Shown piece by piece: positions 47,330 through 60,860 of a DNA stretch of 64,000 bases (position 1 is its first letter; each line of letters opens with the position of its first letter). The notes beneath the pieces are model-generated. The model was not told the origin of the DNA, did no database searches, and saw only the letters and a program-made list of their open reading frames with translations. The position numbers and the translations under genes are program-made. This DNA is from Mactromeris polynyma (Eukaryota; Mollusca; Bivalvia; Venerida; Mactridae). Where the stretch lies: NCBI GenBank assembly GCA_032209605.1, contig JASFXZ010000005.1:26276905-26340904 (forward strand), given 5' to 3'.

Positions 47330-48500
47330 GTACTAAGTTTCATTGGAATTCGTTCAATACGGTGCGAGTAGTTCCAGACACAAACTTCAATGTACCAATA
47401 ATGCCAGAGTACCTAAGTTCACAGACCCTTAAGCAATGCATGGACTTAAACTCTAGAATATATGAACTTCATGGTGTATGTACAGTGAGCACAAAATTTC
47501 ATTCATTGGAATCTCTTCAAAAAGAGTGAAGTAGTTTGCAACACATTTCTTTTGCATTTTGACAGACCAATTTCATGACCATGATTATAAATCGACTCTA
47601 TAATACACCCTACTCGCAAAGAAAAAACAGAAAGAGAACACATAATTTTGTTTCTGTTTTTTTTATGAGCATGTAGTGCAGACATCCGACTTTCCAAATT
47701 ATGTTCAAAATTCAAAACTGTGACAAATAACAAATATCAAATTTCAATCTCTAAAACAGTCAAATGTGTGTCTTGTACTTTAAAGATAAGAATGTCATGG
47801 TGACATACAAAACACTAGGTGTAGTTTATTTAGTCTTCAACAAAGGAGCAATATTTAATAAGCACCATGAATAATACACTGCAGGGTTCATTATATAATG
47901 AGAGAAAACAGGAAACATCTAATACATAGAGTTGTATCATAACTGTTGTAACATCCTCGCTAAAACTGTTTGTTTTTTTACCAAAGATTTGTGGTTTAAA
48001 CCCAATATACTGTAAAATTATCACGGTAAAAGAACTCTTGACTCTTACAGGCACTGCGGTAGGTACCTTTGATATTGCAATAAACCTGTAAATTTCAAAG
48101 CTATTGCATACAAATTTGCAGTATGATGTATTGGTGTAGTTTTATCAGTTTGAACATCAAACACACCATGGTTTGTAACATCAAAGTCTAGATACTAATA
48201 TTGGGGATTTACGTCTTCTGTTGTATCCCCTGAGAAGGCTTGTTGTTTAGGTGTTCTAATAAGTGATGCACATCATTGTTATCACACGCCTACCAAACTC
48301 CTCGTGTGCAGTATTAAATCAAAGCACAAGACATTAAATTGAGATTTCAAGAAGGCAGTAAAATGTGTTTGTTTATTGCTTCAATTAGAAGGGAGGTAAA
48401 TCTTGATTTTCAGCAGTATCTCAGTCGCATACAATGACAAGACTACCTGAGTTTTTGGAATTCCAACCAGTATTGGGCCCAGACTTGTAACCATTTCTCA
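47330..48500. other. Unassigned AT-rich spacer
   Basis: No gene or repeat recognised. Confidence 0.5.
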
Positions 48501-48504
48501 ACAC

Positions 48505-48885
48505 TCAGTATTCTACACTCTGCACTCAACACTCTGTATTCTACACTCTGCACTCAACACTCTGTATTCTACACTCTGCACTCAGTATTCTGCACTCAAC
48601 ACTCAGTATTCTGCACTCTGCACTCAACACTTAGTAGTCTGCACTCTGCACTCAACACTCAGTATTCTACACTCTGCACTCAACACTCAGTATTCCTCAG
48701 TCTGCACTCACCACTCAGTATTCTACACTCTGCACTCAACACTCAGTAGTCTACACTCTGCACTCAACACTCAGTATTCCTCAGTCTGCACTAAACACTC
48801 AGTATTCCTCAGTCTGCACTCAACACTCTGTATTCTACACTCTGCACTCAACACTCAGTATTCTGCACTCAGCACTCAAATTATT
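48505..48885. repeat. About 28-bp minisatellite (CACTCAACACTC family)
   Basis: About 13-14 variants of TATTCTACACTCTGCACTCA plus ACACTCAG or ACACTCTG, with some units shortened to 14 bp or carrying TATTCCTCAGTCTGCAC. The period is irregular. Confidence 0.92.
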
Positions 48886-48889
48886 AATC

Positions 48890-51800
48890 TACTCAGTTGG
48901 AGAGTGGATTTTTAAGAATGAAAAGTGGATTGAAAAGCTGACAGGGTACATGTACTCTGTGGTCCACATGGTTACGTTTTTGTGTGAATCTGAGATATAA
49001 GTATAAAGATTGAAATGCCATATGTACTCAGCACTAAGACCCACCATTTTGTATTTTTGTGATTATTCACTACATCATGACAATGTGATGTAAATGATGA
49101 ACTAGTCTTGGATAGATAGTTTAATTCAAGTGAATGGTACATGTATGTGATAGCATGCTAAATAAAAAATCATATGCAGATGGTTTCAGTGCAGTTCTTT
49201 TCCAGAAACAATGTGAAAGTGTTAGCACTTTTGACCAGTATATATAGGTGGTTGCATGAGAACATGACAAGCTCAGCTTAGCAAGCAGACTAGCTATCAA
49301 CAGCCACCCCCCCCCCATCCCCCTATACTTTGGGTTCAGTCTTGTAATTGATGGTAGAATGTTTTGGACTACCTGACTTATACATTATCATTTCCTAATC
49401 TGTCTAGAAAAAGACAAAAGCTGTTGATAGAACACACATGTTTATGCCCCCGCCCCCCCTCAAGCCAGTCAGCATGAGTACAAGTTAGTGGTAACCAAGC
49501 AAACTTTGATCAAGAAGTTGCCCAAAGACAAATGGTCATCTATTGACCACAGACAACCACCCTATATATACTTTGACAGTCCATATACTTATTGGCGCCG
49601 CCCATGAGGGCGGGACCTTTAATGGAATCACAACATTTTTGAGACTATGGTAGAAGCATCTATTTATAACTGAATCTATTTTTTTATAAAGGGTTAAACT
49701 GCAGTAAATATTACCCGTTACTTTTTGTATTTTTATGATTTAGAAATAACATATTTTTAATGCATTTGTATTGTCGAATATATGTCTTTTACAAACGATA
49801 TGTTTATGATAAATACTTGCTGATCCCCGAAAAATAGGACGATTCTACATAAACAGCATGTGTGTTAGGTGTCGAAGATAAAATAATAAAAAATTAATTA
49901 TAAAAATCTTCATTTTCACTTTACTTAAATCAATATTAACACATTGGTACTTGTAACGTGGATATTTATGCAAGTTACAGTGTTTAAAAGGAAATACACA
50001 CCAATGATAGTATGAAAATGGACTATTCCAAAACATTTTCCGCCATTAATACGCTATTCCAAAACATTGTGCACCAGTTTTGCGATGCGCCCTTGGATGC
50101 TTTGCATCAATGCATTTCTTGTATCATTCTCTAGTTATGATTAGGAAACCAAACAGTCTACAATCTGACAGACTCACAGACTGACTTACTGACACCAGCA
50201 AAACCATATATCACTCTTCTTTGTAGGAGGCATAAATAGTGCTGATTATACCAGCAATTAGACAGTGTGAGGGATGAAGAACTTTGCAAAGTTCCCTTTG
50301 AAACCGACAGTTTTATACCCAATACATGCTGTTTTACACCAGTTATTACTTTGTATACCGCTAAGTACTACCTGAAATAAACATACCCTTCCACATATCT
50401 ATACAACAATACCACACCGCATGAATTTTTTACACCAACAACATAGTAACAGCCAAGAATTGTATATATTCAACACAAGGAGCTAAGTATTTCTCTATGA
50501 CTAACATACTAACCTTTAGTCTTTTTACCAGGTATCCGATACCAAAACATTAGCAAACGTACACAGTAACTGGTATATAATATTGTTCATATCTGAGATT
50601 GTCCAATGTACTGACATAAAATGATATAACATTATCCAAGGATGTCCATAAATGCATGGACATAAAGTGACATATCAAACAACTGTAGTAAGAAACGTTA
50701 TGGATTTTCTATTTTGAGGTACATACTGCAAATCGTTTTACATACTATCGATTCTAATCAAATATATATTTACAGAACATTTTCAGGAGAAATATATGAT
50801 ACGTCAATTTTTATACAAATTTGCTAAATTATTTTACAAACCGGAAATTTTCTTTTCAACAACATTTCTACTTAATGTTATCATATAGACTATACCATGC
50901 ATTACTGGTAATTAAAAATCAATAAACTTATGGATGTAACATTTAAATTATCAATAAGATTTTGAGTTATCATAAGGACTGAAAATCGTGAACACAGTAT
51001 TACAAAATTAATCAAACATGAGCCATTATTTTGTTAGTTTTTCTACAATTGAAAAAGGAATGCTTGGCATTGGAATATAAAAATTCACAATCTTCAATTT
51101 ATGTGAAACTGCATGCACATAAATATGCCACAGAATAAATCCCTTGAAACTTAGAATAAAATACCTGTATTTTCAGAAAAAAGGGTAATACATGTATAAA
51201 CGTAGTTTATATATTATACAGACACCAAAAACAAAATTTAGACAATTATTATTATTATTAACAACAGTTAAATAAGCCAATCAAACAAGAAATAGGTAGG
51301 TTATCCGAAACCACACTCATTAAATGCTTTCACTTTTAAACCCACAAATGTAATTAGTTAACCGTGATCCATCAATTAAAGCACATGTATTCACATTCCA
51401 TATGTCATTTCACATCATAAAATGATTTTAAGATTTTAAATATCTACTCAACAGGAACAGATTGACACTCAAATATGTGTATTTCCAACACGTGTTTAGC
51501 ATGTTTTGCAATCCATTCAAGCACAGAAGTATGCCCTATTTGCTATTATGTATACACAACACTAAGTCTACGTCTTCCAATATATAATAATTCTCAACAA
51601 CAAGAAAATAATTACATTTCACGCTTTAGAACATTAACAACAGTAGCAGACGACAATATCAGTAGACTGGTTTCTCCAGTTATCTATATGTATTATGACA
51701 CCATCAGTTGCCACATTTAATATCAATGGTAGCACAGTCTATGATATAAGGAAGTTCTCCCACTTCTTCTTGACACAGCCATGATAGAAATCAATATAAC

Positions 51801-53326
51801 CACGATGTGGTAAAAAAACTAGGTTACCTTGGGCTCGAAAATTGGAAATCTAATCAAGCATGCTGGGAAAGTCATAACAAATTTAGCGAGACGAGTATTT
51901 ACAATATTTATAATAAAAAAACGCAGTAACAAACACATACCAAAATTAATACTGTTTGTTATTTTAGTTACTATGACAACAGAATCATCACACTAATTGT
52001 ACTTTAACACAAGTGTCTGGAATGTATGTATAAATATCAATCTGTATCAATATAACATGTAGTAATAACCAACCACTTACAGCCAAGCATCTGTTAAGTA
52101 CACAATTGGTCACTTCAGGGGTCAAATGCTAGAAGTACCACTGAAGCAGATATTTATATATGTCATAAATAAGGACGCAGTCACCAAATCTTTTATAGTA
52201 CATAACCTTTGAAAACATCGAAAAATAGTAAACTTCTGTTTAGGTATTCTTGCAACTGAAAACATAAAAAAGGTCTTCTTTGTAACAAGAAGAAAAACAT
52301 CAATTTCACACCTTGGAGTTAGTGGAAAACGGCTCAATTACAGTAGGCTAAGCATTAGGAAAAAATCAATACCAACATCACTGAATAACAGTACAGTCTG
52401 ACCTAGAATGTCGGTAAGACCTTACATACATAAGTAATGGGTTTTCATCCATAGCATGGCTACCTCCATATATAGTACAGTGAGATTGTCTTCACTGAGC
52501 AAGTAAATCACCTTCGAGGGGTGGGGAGGTGTCATCATTGCTATGAAAACCTATACTTGCATAAATAATTATATTGATATCACGTTCCAGATAAAAAAGT
52601 ACAGTGAGGTAAGGTTTATCGATTAAATCAGTTGACGTATATTGGTAAAATAACTAGGGCATAAAAGAGCTCCATTTAGACGGCCTAAATTGAAGCTTTT
52701 TCTTCTCTTTTGAGTAACAACGGCTGACAATTTTAAGCTCGATTCGCTGAGATCCTGTCAAAAATCATGGGCATTAAATCTGATTTCAAAAATATTGTAT
52801 GCAATTTTAAATAGTATTCATATGTCAGACTTTTTACCACGCATTTTCTAAATTGTAGAATCAATTAAAATCAGAATACTGAGAGAACCATCTTCATAGC
52901 TTGCATGTAAATATTTATGAAATTTCCTTAGTTAATATTTGTACATAAATATTAAACTAAAGATCTCAATGGAACAGTAATTTCTCTTCTAAAAGTTTCC
53001 TACATTATTTGGGTCATAACAAAACCTAGACTGGAGAAACATAACTCACTGGTGTTCATTATGAATCTTATTGTTACATATGTTGATATGCATTGAATAC
53101 CATATTTATCCTAATAAACACACATGTGCAACATTAAAAGCAGACCTGACTCAAATCATACTGTACGGTTGTTTGTGTCAGTTATAATGTGAATGGATGT
53201 TAGCCGTTTGTTCCGTGCACTGGTTGATAAAATATCAGTTGCCATCAAATTGATGTTGAGAACAAAACTTATAGGCAGCAGAAAATGGTGGATTTTTTTG
53301 AGTTTCAAACCAGACAAGCTCTCAAA
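48890..53326. other. AT-rich DNA without recognised genes
   Basis: There is a C-run near 49305-49325 and a small GC-rich phrase GGCGCCGCCCATGAGGGCGG (49593-49612). No exon of the receptor or other gene was identified. Confidence 0.5.
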
Positions 53327-53430
53327 AATAAGGTAGTCACAGTAAAAAATAAGGGAGTCACAGTCCAAAAATAAGGGAGTCACAGTAAAAAATAAGGGAG
53401 TCACAGTCCAAAAATAAGGGAGCCTCAGTC
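53327..53430. repeat. About 21-bp tandem repeat, 5 units
   Basis: Units of AAAAATAAGGGAGTCACAGT alternate with CC or AA at the end; the first unit has GGTAG and the last GGGAGCCTC. Confidence 0.9.
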
Positions 53431-53473
53431 AAAGAGTTCTACATAACAATGGAGTCAGTTTATGACAGAAGGG

Positions 53474-53745
53474 GGGACGCGGCCTTGGTCCAGTGGTTAG
53501 TGCGCTGGACTTGTAACCCGGCGATCCGGGTTCGATTCCCGGTCGCGGCAGGTTATACCCATGAAAATTTGACAAAAATGTTGATTTTCATCCTCATGTG
53601 GAGAAGTTGCCGGCTCCTTGTGGAAGGGTAAGTTAGTACTGGTTAGATTTCAGTCCAGGAAAAACTGGTTAGGTGAACCGGCCGCCTTATATAACTGAAA
53701 TATTGTTGAGAAATGGCGTTAAACCCAATGAAACAAACAACATAC
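53474..53745 (+). mobile_element. tRNA-derived SINE, family 3, full length with target-site duplication
   Basis: The head reads GCGGCCTTGGTCCAGTGGTT (A-box TGGTCCAGTGG) and GGGTTCGATTCCCGGTCGC (B-box GGTTCGATTCC), close to a real tRNA. The body includes CCCATGAAAATTTGACAAAA and ACCGGCCGCCTTATATAAC; the tail has GAGAAATGGCGTTAAACCC and AATGAAACAAACAA, a type of tail seen in mollusc SINEs. Flanked by GACAGAAGGG (53464-53473 and 53746-53755). Good preservation suggests a fairly recent insertion. Confidence 0.92.
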
Positions 53746-55504
53746 GACAGAAGGGATAGACAGAAATATTACACATGGAAATATATACACAAAATTATAA
53801 TATCAATGATTTCAAATACAAAGTTTGTGATAGTTTCAATCACAAATTTCCTCTCACAATCATTTGTTTACAAAGACCAAATTCACAACAGACATCAATG
53901 AAGAATTTGGGAATCAATTGATTTAAAGGATGAATTTTACAATATAATCAACAGATTTCCATGACGAAATTCAAAATTCAATTTGATTAACAGAAACTTG
54001 ACAAAGGATGCTGTCAGAGAGATTCAAACAAGTGTCTGTACTAAATTACAATGGATTGCATGATTTCATCAACACTCTGGGGGAGAAACTACGGAAGAAT
54101 CATTTAAAAAAAGTGTTTAAATTTGGCTATTTGAATTTTGAAAAGATATTGTTTATTTGAAAATAGAGATGAAACAAAAAATAGATTTGAGAAAGACGAA
54201 GAGGAAACAACTAAATTGTCAAAATTACTTAGCCTTTACCATGTTCAAAGTAAGAGAAATGAGACAATTGTCTCTGAAGCAGTTTTTCCACCCAATTCTA
54301 TCCAATTGGTGGCAGTCTGATGCAGATTCCAAACACAGTTTAATAGAAAACATTGTTAAAATTCAGTTCTTACAACATTTTCTGTCAGATAATCACTTAC
54401 TGTTTGTATGGCATTACATATAAACCCTATCAAACAAACTTTAGGCGAGTAGGTAAGGTAGGTAATTAACTTTTTGTTTATAATTTTTTATGGTAATACC
54501 AGTTTTAAAAACTATTAATTATGTTCCTAAAAAACGTTTCCACTCGGACCCCTCAATTTTTTTTTGAGTAGGGGCCATTTTCATGACAGAAAGAAAGTGA
54601 CCCTAAGTTGTTTAAATTTAATAATTTTGCATTCAATGTACAACTTTTAAGTCTTACAACTGATATTTAAACCAATTACTAGTACTCATATCTTAGTCCG
54701 CAGACATCACCATGAAGGTAAAGGACCTGGGATGACTAAGGAATATGATCAGGTATTCATACCAAAGCCACCGCAAATGATAAATATGTTGAAATTCTGT
54801 GATCTCTCTCGAGTGATATTATACCCCATAGTCTTATAATGAATTAAGGCCTGTCCTGCATTTGTCTATTATCCGACGACTAAGAAGGTCACAGACGTAT
54901 CTCTCTATGCCAGATTCAAGCCTATACAGACCTTCAGAGCAGAGGCATCCAGCACTCCACTTCTAGATCATTACAGTCACGCCTCCCAGAAGTTATTTAT
55001 GTACTGAATCAAATATTGGTAAATATTATGTACACTTTAATATATTTATGGATAGCATGCTGACAAGTGAATTTGAAACTGTTTTATCTTAACTACAGAA
55101 GTGGCGAAGTTCCAATAGTTCTTGAAATACCTGAAAATACATGTATACTACAACAACAACTATCCAAGTCGAATGTCAAAACGACATTATTAAAATGTAA
55201 AGAAACCAGTAGTGCTGTAGGTGAGAGATTTTCGCTGAGGATTTCATCTCTCAAATTAGAATATCACATAGGGTGCGGCTGGTTGTTGATAAAATCATTA
55301 CATGGTATTAACTTGGCTCATTTGTTAGATAATCTACGACATTGAAATGGTGCATAAATAATGTATTCACCATCAAATTAACGGTTTTTAACTGTATTTG
55401 GCACTTTGCTAAGTTTAAATGGTATAAAACATGAATAATTAGTCTATTGTTTCTGTCCGAAAAAAAACTGTCGAAGTCAAATGTATTTTTTGGCAATGCA
55501 ACAA

Positions 55505-55540
55505 CTGCAGGCGACTGCAGACAACTGCAGGAGACTGCAG
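55505..55540. repeat. CTGCAG every 10 bp, four times
   Basis: CTGCAG at 55505, 55515, 55525 and 55535 separated by GCGA, ACAA and GAGA. Confidence 0.9.
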
Positions 55541-56379
55541 GTTAAATAAGGTCACGGACAGAACGCCAATTAATTGCAACAAAGCAACATTCATTGCAAC
55601 AAAGATGTTAAACAAGTGTAGTGCTTTATGAGATGCAAGTTTATAACACAATAGTTTTGAACATATGGGCATTAATTAATTAAACAATTGGATTTCGGCT
55701 CCGTGGAGTTGAGCCCAAAATTTATAGGCAGAGTGAATAGGTCCGCTTTAGAATGTTTTATTGCATTTTAATGGTTCCTTTTATTGATGAGATGTTTTAT
55801 ACACTACATTAAAAAACTTTTACTTTGATTGACACATTAAATAAAATGAAGTTAAAAGTGACAGCTAGTACACATCAAAGACTGCTGGGAAATCAAGATA
55901 TTTGTCAGCAGAGGCAAATATAAGCAACTAAACCAATAACTGCAACTTAAATCTGTTGATATACCCAAACAATAGATTTCTACCCCAAACAATAGTGGTT
56001 GGGAAAGTGAGAATTAAGACACCAAATAAATTGCCTGTCGGTAAATCAATCAAAAAGAGACTTTATCTTTTAATTAAACCAAAATTACTTCATCCATTAT
56101 TAAAAAGAATGTTAATTAAGAGTCAATTTCACACAGAAATCTTCAGAATATCTCCCATTTTGCTTTTTTTTAAAAACATAGAATGTCGTCTGCTCTCACC
56201 TCTGAATCTGTAATGTACCTGCTTCAATATCACCACATAGATCAGTCCATCGAGAAAATTGAGATGGTATATTTCAGCATAGCTGTATATAACATTGATT
56301 TTGACCTACATTTTTGACCCACCAAATGTTGTCCTCGAAGCGGGCTTTCTAAAATCTGACCAATCTGAATCATATTTTT

Positions 56380-56437
56380 ACCCAAGATGCACCAAACGGG
56401 GTTTTGGTTCACCCAAGAGGCACCAAACGGGTTTTTG
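56380..56437. repeat. Short direct repeat, two units
   Basis: ACCCAAGATGCACCAAACGG and ACCCAAGAGGCACCAAACGG, each followed by GGTTTT or GTTTTT. Confidence 0.85.
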
Positions 56438-58691
56438 TAAGATGTTTGTTCGTTAGCAGTTCGAATATGTTTATATGTACGGTGGTCATATATGAAATGA
56501 CCCTGATAAGACAGGTCCATGATTATAGTATATAGATCCGAGTTAATTTTTTGTAAGAATTTATTTTTCAACATGTTGCAAAGAATGATATTTCATTTAA
56601 CATAGTAACTGGAAGACATCAATCATTCTATCTACACTGTTTATCTTTTTTTAAAGATATTTCTTGTCTTTCATTTAATTAAATCATTTCCTATGGAAAA
56701 CTTTCTTATTTTTTGACAAGTAGCAAAAACCGCGGTGAGCTAGTTATGATGCAACAAAACGTAAGTTATGATTATCTCTGCATCCATGCAGACAGTGATG
56801 CAATCTAGTATTCCATTACAGAAAATAAATTGGATTTCACACACTTATGAGATGATATATAACAAAAACATAAGATTGTTTTCACATCAATATCAATCCA
56901 ACAATCCACATCTTCTTGTCACTAAAATAATGACATAACGATGAAAAAACGAATTACTCTTATATGTTTTTCTATAACAACATCTCTGCACAGGAAGTCA
57001 AGTACCGACACGCATGCATGGACTCACAGTGACACATGCACGTAGTAACGAGAATAAATCATACGCCATTTGTATTAAAGGTAAAATATTTTGTTTATCT
57101 AATGATTTAAACACAATTCTGAGACAAAGTTTGAAATCTAAGAAGAAATTTTGACATTCCTTCTAATCATAGGAACTGTAAAAGAATTATACCAAACAAA
57201 CGTCAAGGTAATTAAACAAAATATGAACAGACAGACAACAAATGAATCTCGAGTGGATTCATGAACATTATACTCATTCCTTTTGAACCTCCAGAACAGA
57301 AGAGCTTAATTAGCATTAAGCAATAATAGAATAATGTATAACAATTATTTACAGCAGCAGATTTGAGTCTGAATTAGTTAAAGTGAAAATAATGGGAATC
57401 TGATGATGATAACCCAACGTGTAAACATACATCCATGTATATCAGTAAGCATACATTACATAACTTTGATGAGTTCACCAGGCATCCCATCTTAACACAG
57501 GCAAATGTATCTAGGTGTTATATGTACAACTGTTACAGTAACGAGGTACTTTTAGTCCACATAAGCAATATTCAGTTATTGCTATCAGTTAGAAACGAGA
57601 AATGGATTTTTTTTTTTGCAAGACAAACATTGAACTAATATTTGTTACCAGCGTTGCTTTAATGTCACAAAAGTATATACATAGTTTTGTTGAAATTTAT
57701 TCATTTTTTCACATCAATTGTGGTGACACATGTTTACAACTGATTTGTATCACTCTCAATGACTGGATAGCTTCCTAGGTTACAAACCTGAGTGCCCACA
57801 CCTTATTCCAGGATTGTGAAGTTGGCAATTCAATCTTGCTCCAGGTGGGATTCAAACCAGTGACCTTCAAACAAATCAGTCAGGTACATTACCCTTCTAC
57901 CACTATGCCTCTCTCAAATACTGTGACTTAATTATTCCGGGGAGTTGTGAATGCAGTAATTCTAAGGCAAAACAAGGAAATAACATTATAGAAGTGCGTG
58001 TGCAGATTCTTCAGTTTTAGTATAATGGCCCAGAATTCATACAGACAAGCGTGCACAATTCTAGGAAAGCTTCAATTCTGATCAATAAATATATACGTAT
58101 AACAAGCTAACAACTAATCATTCTAACAAAACATGTTATTAAACTAAGAGTCTAGAATTTATTGATCAAGTAACAGACACAGTTTTCGAATTCAATTTAT
58201 CAAACAGAAAAACAACACATTTTGCTATGATTCCATCTTAATTTGGTATTTCAAAGACTGCTACATTGAATTTATTTCTGTAAGCAAGGCATGTCTCAAA
58301 TACAAATTGAATTTGATATTTCTCTTAAAAAATAAAATAAGATACTCAGATATGTATTTCTTACCACATACAGTCTAGACTTATTCAAAATTATGTCTTG
58401 AAATGTAACGTAAAGCTGACTGCATGGCATAATGCAAGAAGACAAGATGAAAATAAATTCTAGAATGTTTCTTGTCATGATGCATATCGGTAACTTCAGT
58501 TTAAACGTAGTAAATCAGAATTTACAAGCATCACGTTTTCATTATATTGCATTCTGTTCTTGATTAAGCGTAAACATTTTCTATATAAAACCATGCACCA
58601 GTATATTCTTGGGGATTTAAAAAAAAAACGAACAGTTGCACAAAAACACAGTATAACTTATTTAGCTTTTGGCAACATAATGTGAGGTAGC

Positions 58692-59137
58692 TTACAGGAG
58701 ATTGTCACTAGTTCTTTCCCTTTATCCCATTTAGAGTTCTCTCCCTTTCCCGCCTTCCATATATATATACAAAGGTTACAGAGAACTCTAGAGTAGCGGA
58801 TCAGTGGTCCAGTGGTAAAACGCTGCACTTGTAATCCAGGGATCGCTGGTTCGATTCCCCGCTCCATCACTGACCGTACTAACAGTCTTTCGGACGAGAC
58901 TTTAAAAACCGAGGTCCCGTGTATGATGCTTTACATCGAGCACGTAAAAGAACCAGGGGTGCTTCTGGAACTGGGGCATCTTCTGTATCATGCACTATCC
59001 TCCAAATCTAATATGACTAACATTCTTCCGGAGGCGTCGCCCATGTGGGAAACCGGTGGCGACGATAAATAAAAGCATATACAACAACAAGAACTCTAGA
59101 TGGAATAAAGGGAAAGAACTCATGACAATCTCCTGTG
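58692..59137. mobile_element. Hairpin (MITE-like) element split by a SINE
   Basis: The left arm 58692-58740 and the right arm 59090-59137 are reverse complements with few mismatches (right arm: AGAACTCTAGATGGAATAAA, GGGAAAGAACTCATGACAAT). Without the SINE the loop would be about 41 bp. The arms resemble the empty hairpin at 8358-8420. The SINE sits at the inner edge of the right arm. Confidence 0.8.
58793..59089 (+). mobile_element. tRNA-derived SINE, family 1, copy 2, inside a hairpin element
   Basis: A 297-bp body with GGTCCAGTGGTAAAACGCTG (A-box) and GGTTCGATTCCCCGC (B-box), the central part CGTGTATGATGCTTTAC and AGCACGTAAAAGAACC, and the tail GGTGGCGACGATAAATAAAA ending in a CAA-rich run. 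Flanked by the perfect direct repeat AGAACTCTAGA (58782-58792 and 59090-59100). The same family lies reversed at 30463-30763. A third of the sequence is open in a 86-codon frame, which is not a gene. Confidence 0.93.
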
Positions 59138-59139
59138 AT

Positions 59140-60560
59140 GTAGTTGTACTTATAACAGTATTAGGGGCCATTGAGGGAGCAATAAAAATCTTCTTTTATA
59201 TGCCATTTAATCTTGTTCACCTCAATTTTCTAAACCTTCAATAAGCTTGATGCTGTTGTGATAATGTGACATTAGTTATGAAAATGATATGGAAACAGTA
59301 AAACTTTACAGCTGTATTATAGACATTATGCATGTTTGACCATCCAATGTTAGAGGCATTAAATAATCGCCTAGATCAAAATTGATATTAGAAAGAACAT
59401 TTCTATCAGGCCAATATCTATTCAATTATCAGGTTATAATACAAGAATCTTCAACTCTCATTAACTGAGTTACATGTATTTTCAAAATATTCATAATCAA
59501 AATATTGTTATTAAACTTAGGAGCGTCAACCTTCACATGTCAGTCAAGTTTACACTATTGCCACTTATCATTAATTATTACATGTCACCTCCCACTGAAC
59601 CAATGCTGCTCTTATTTACAGTGTTCAACTGTTGCATAACTACGTCATTCCGTAAATGTCAATTTCTAAAATATATCTTTTTTTCGTGAATCAACATAGT
59701 GTTAGTCTCTGAAAGAGATTATGTTACTAGTTACCTTTGAGAAGATAAGAGTATAAATTGTAAAATATTACATAAATCCCTCAACAGAGTGAAAAAGTGA
59801 AACCATTTAAACTTGAGAAATTATATAATATTTTTAGTCAAACTAGTGTATCTTCACATAAAAAATAAAGCAGATAGCCTTATAGCGCTTTCACTCCTAA
59901 AAATCAAATCTACTCCTGCTTTGAACTATGATCCTTTAAGTGTAAATTTCTATCAAAGTTTAGCTGCATATATTAATTCTTTAAATTAAAAGAGCACATT
60001 TTATTTCATTTTTTGAATAGCCAAATGGAGATTATAGTAATCCAGCTGAGGAGACGGGCTTTAATGTGAGTACAAATACACATACTGTCAGTGTGACATG
60101 CATACATTATAAACTGGTCTAAATTGACATGAAAAAAAGATCATTACCTTAAAGGATTGTACTTGTATAGGTTATCATTACATCATATTTGAAGCAATAT
60201 AATTAAGTGTATATTATTGCCTTTACATTCATAGATATATTGAAAGAGTATTTCAATAACATTTCAGGTCCTTTTCATAGTCTTTACTTCATCATATTTA
60301 AGTCTATTCATCAGCTTACCTGATACACTCTTTTTAAACTATAAAGTGTTCTGAAAAAACCCCAAAGCAGAACAGTATGTTTCAACAAAACACAAGAAAT
60401 TTTCTCCTTGAAATATATGTAGAATGTTCCTATTGTAATAATGCCTGAAAGACTACTGTGACAAAAATCTGACCAGAAATAACCCTAACAGATGCATGCA
60501 CTTACAACAGTCAATAGTTACACTGAAATTAGGTCATAATCAAAACTGTTTGTTTGGCGT
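59140..60560. other. AT-rich spacer
   Basis: No gene or repeat recognised. Confidence 0.5.
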
Positions 60561-60574
60561 ATTACATACCTACC

Positions 60575-60860
60575 CTATAGAAATGGCGGCGTCTGACCGA
60601 TATATAATTATTGGATTGTCCGCCCGATGTGTGCAATGCCCTGCCGGACATCGGCCAGGCATCGACTGATTTATTGGTGATCAGTTTGTGATGCGAAACA
60701 CCGCACCAGGTTTAAAGTCCGAGCTAAAAGTAACTAGATGCCCATCCGATTCCCAAAAATGACCCGGCAGCTGCAAGGAGTCCCGTGGGGCCCCGGCCGA
60801 AAATGCCTAGAAATCCCATCGCAAACTACTTGCAAACCCATCGCAAGCTAATTGTGAGTG
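60575..60860. other. CpG-rich island of unknown nature
   Basis: About 285 bp far richer in G+C and CpG than its surroundings, with GCCGGACATCGGCC, GATGCGAAACACCGC, GGGGCCCCGGCCG and the near-repeats CCCATCGCAAACTACTTGC and CCCATCGCAAGCTAATTG. No open frame of note. It could be a promoter or first-exon CpG island (minus-strand gene upstream), or a recent repeat. Confidence 0.45.

Larger units (their letters stand above)
53756..58690. other. AT-rich DNA with small repeats
   Basis: No gene was recognised. Minor items are a 10-bp periodic CTGCAG run at 55505-55540, two direct copies of CACCCAAGA(T/G)GCACCAAACGG at 56378-56437, and a worn SINE-like patch around 57830-57925. Confidence 0.5.

Noticed and set aside
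53484..53551. tRNA gene
   Set aside because: The head is tRNA-like, but it continues into a SINE body and tail with target-site duplications on both sides, so it is a retroelement.
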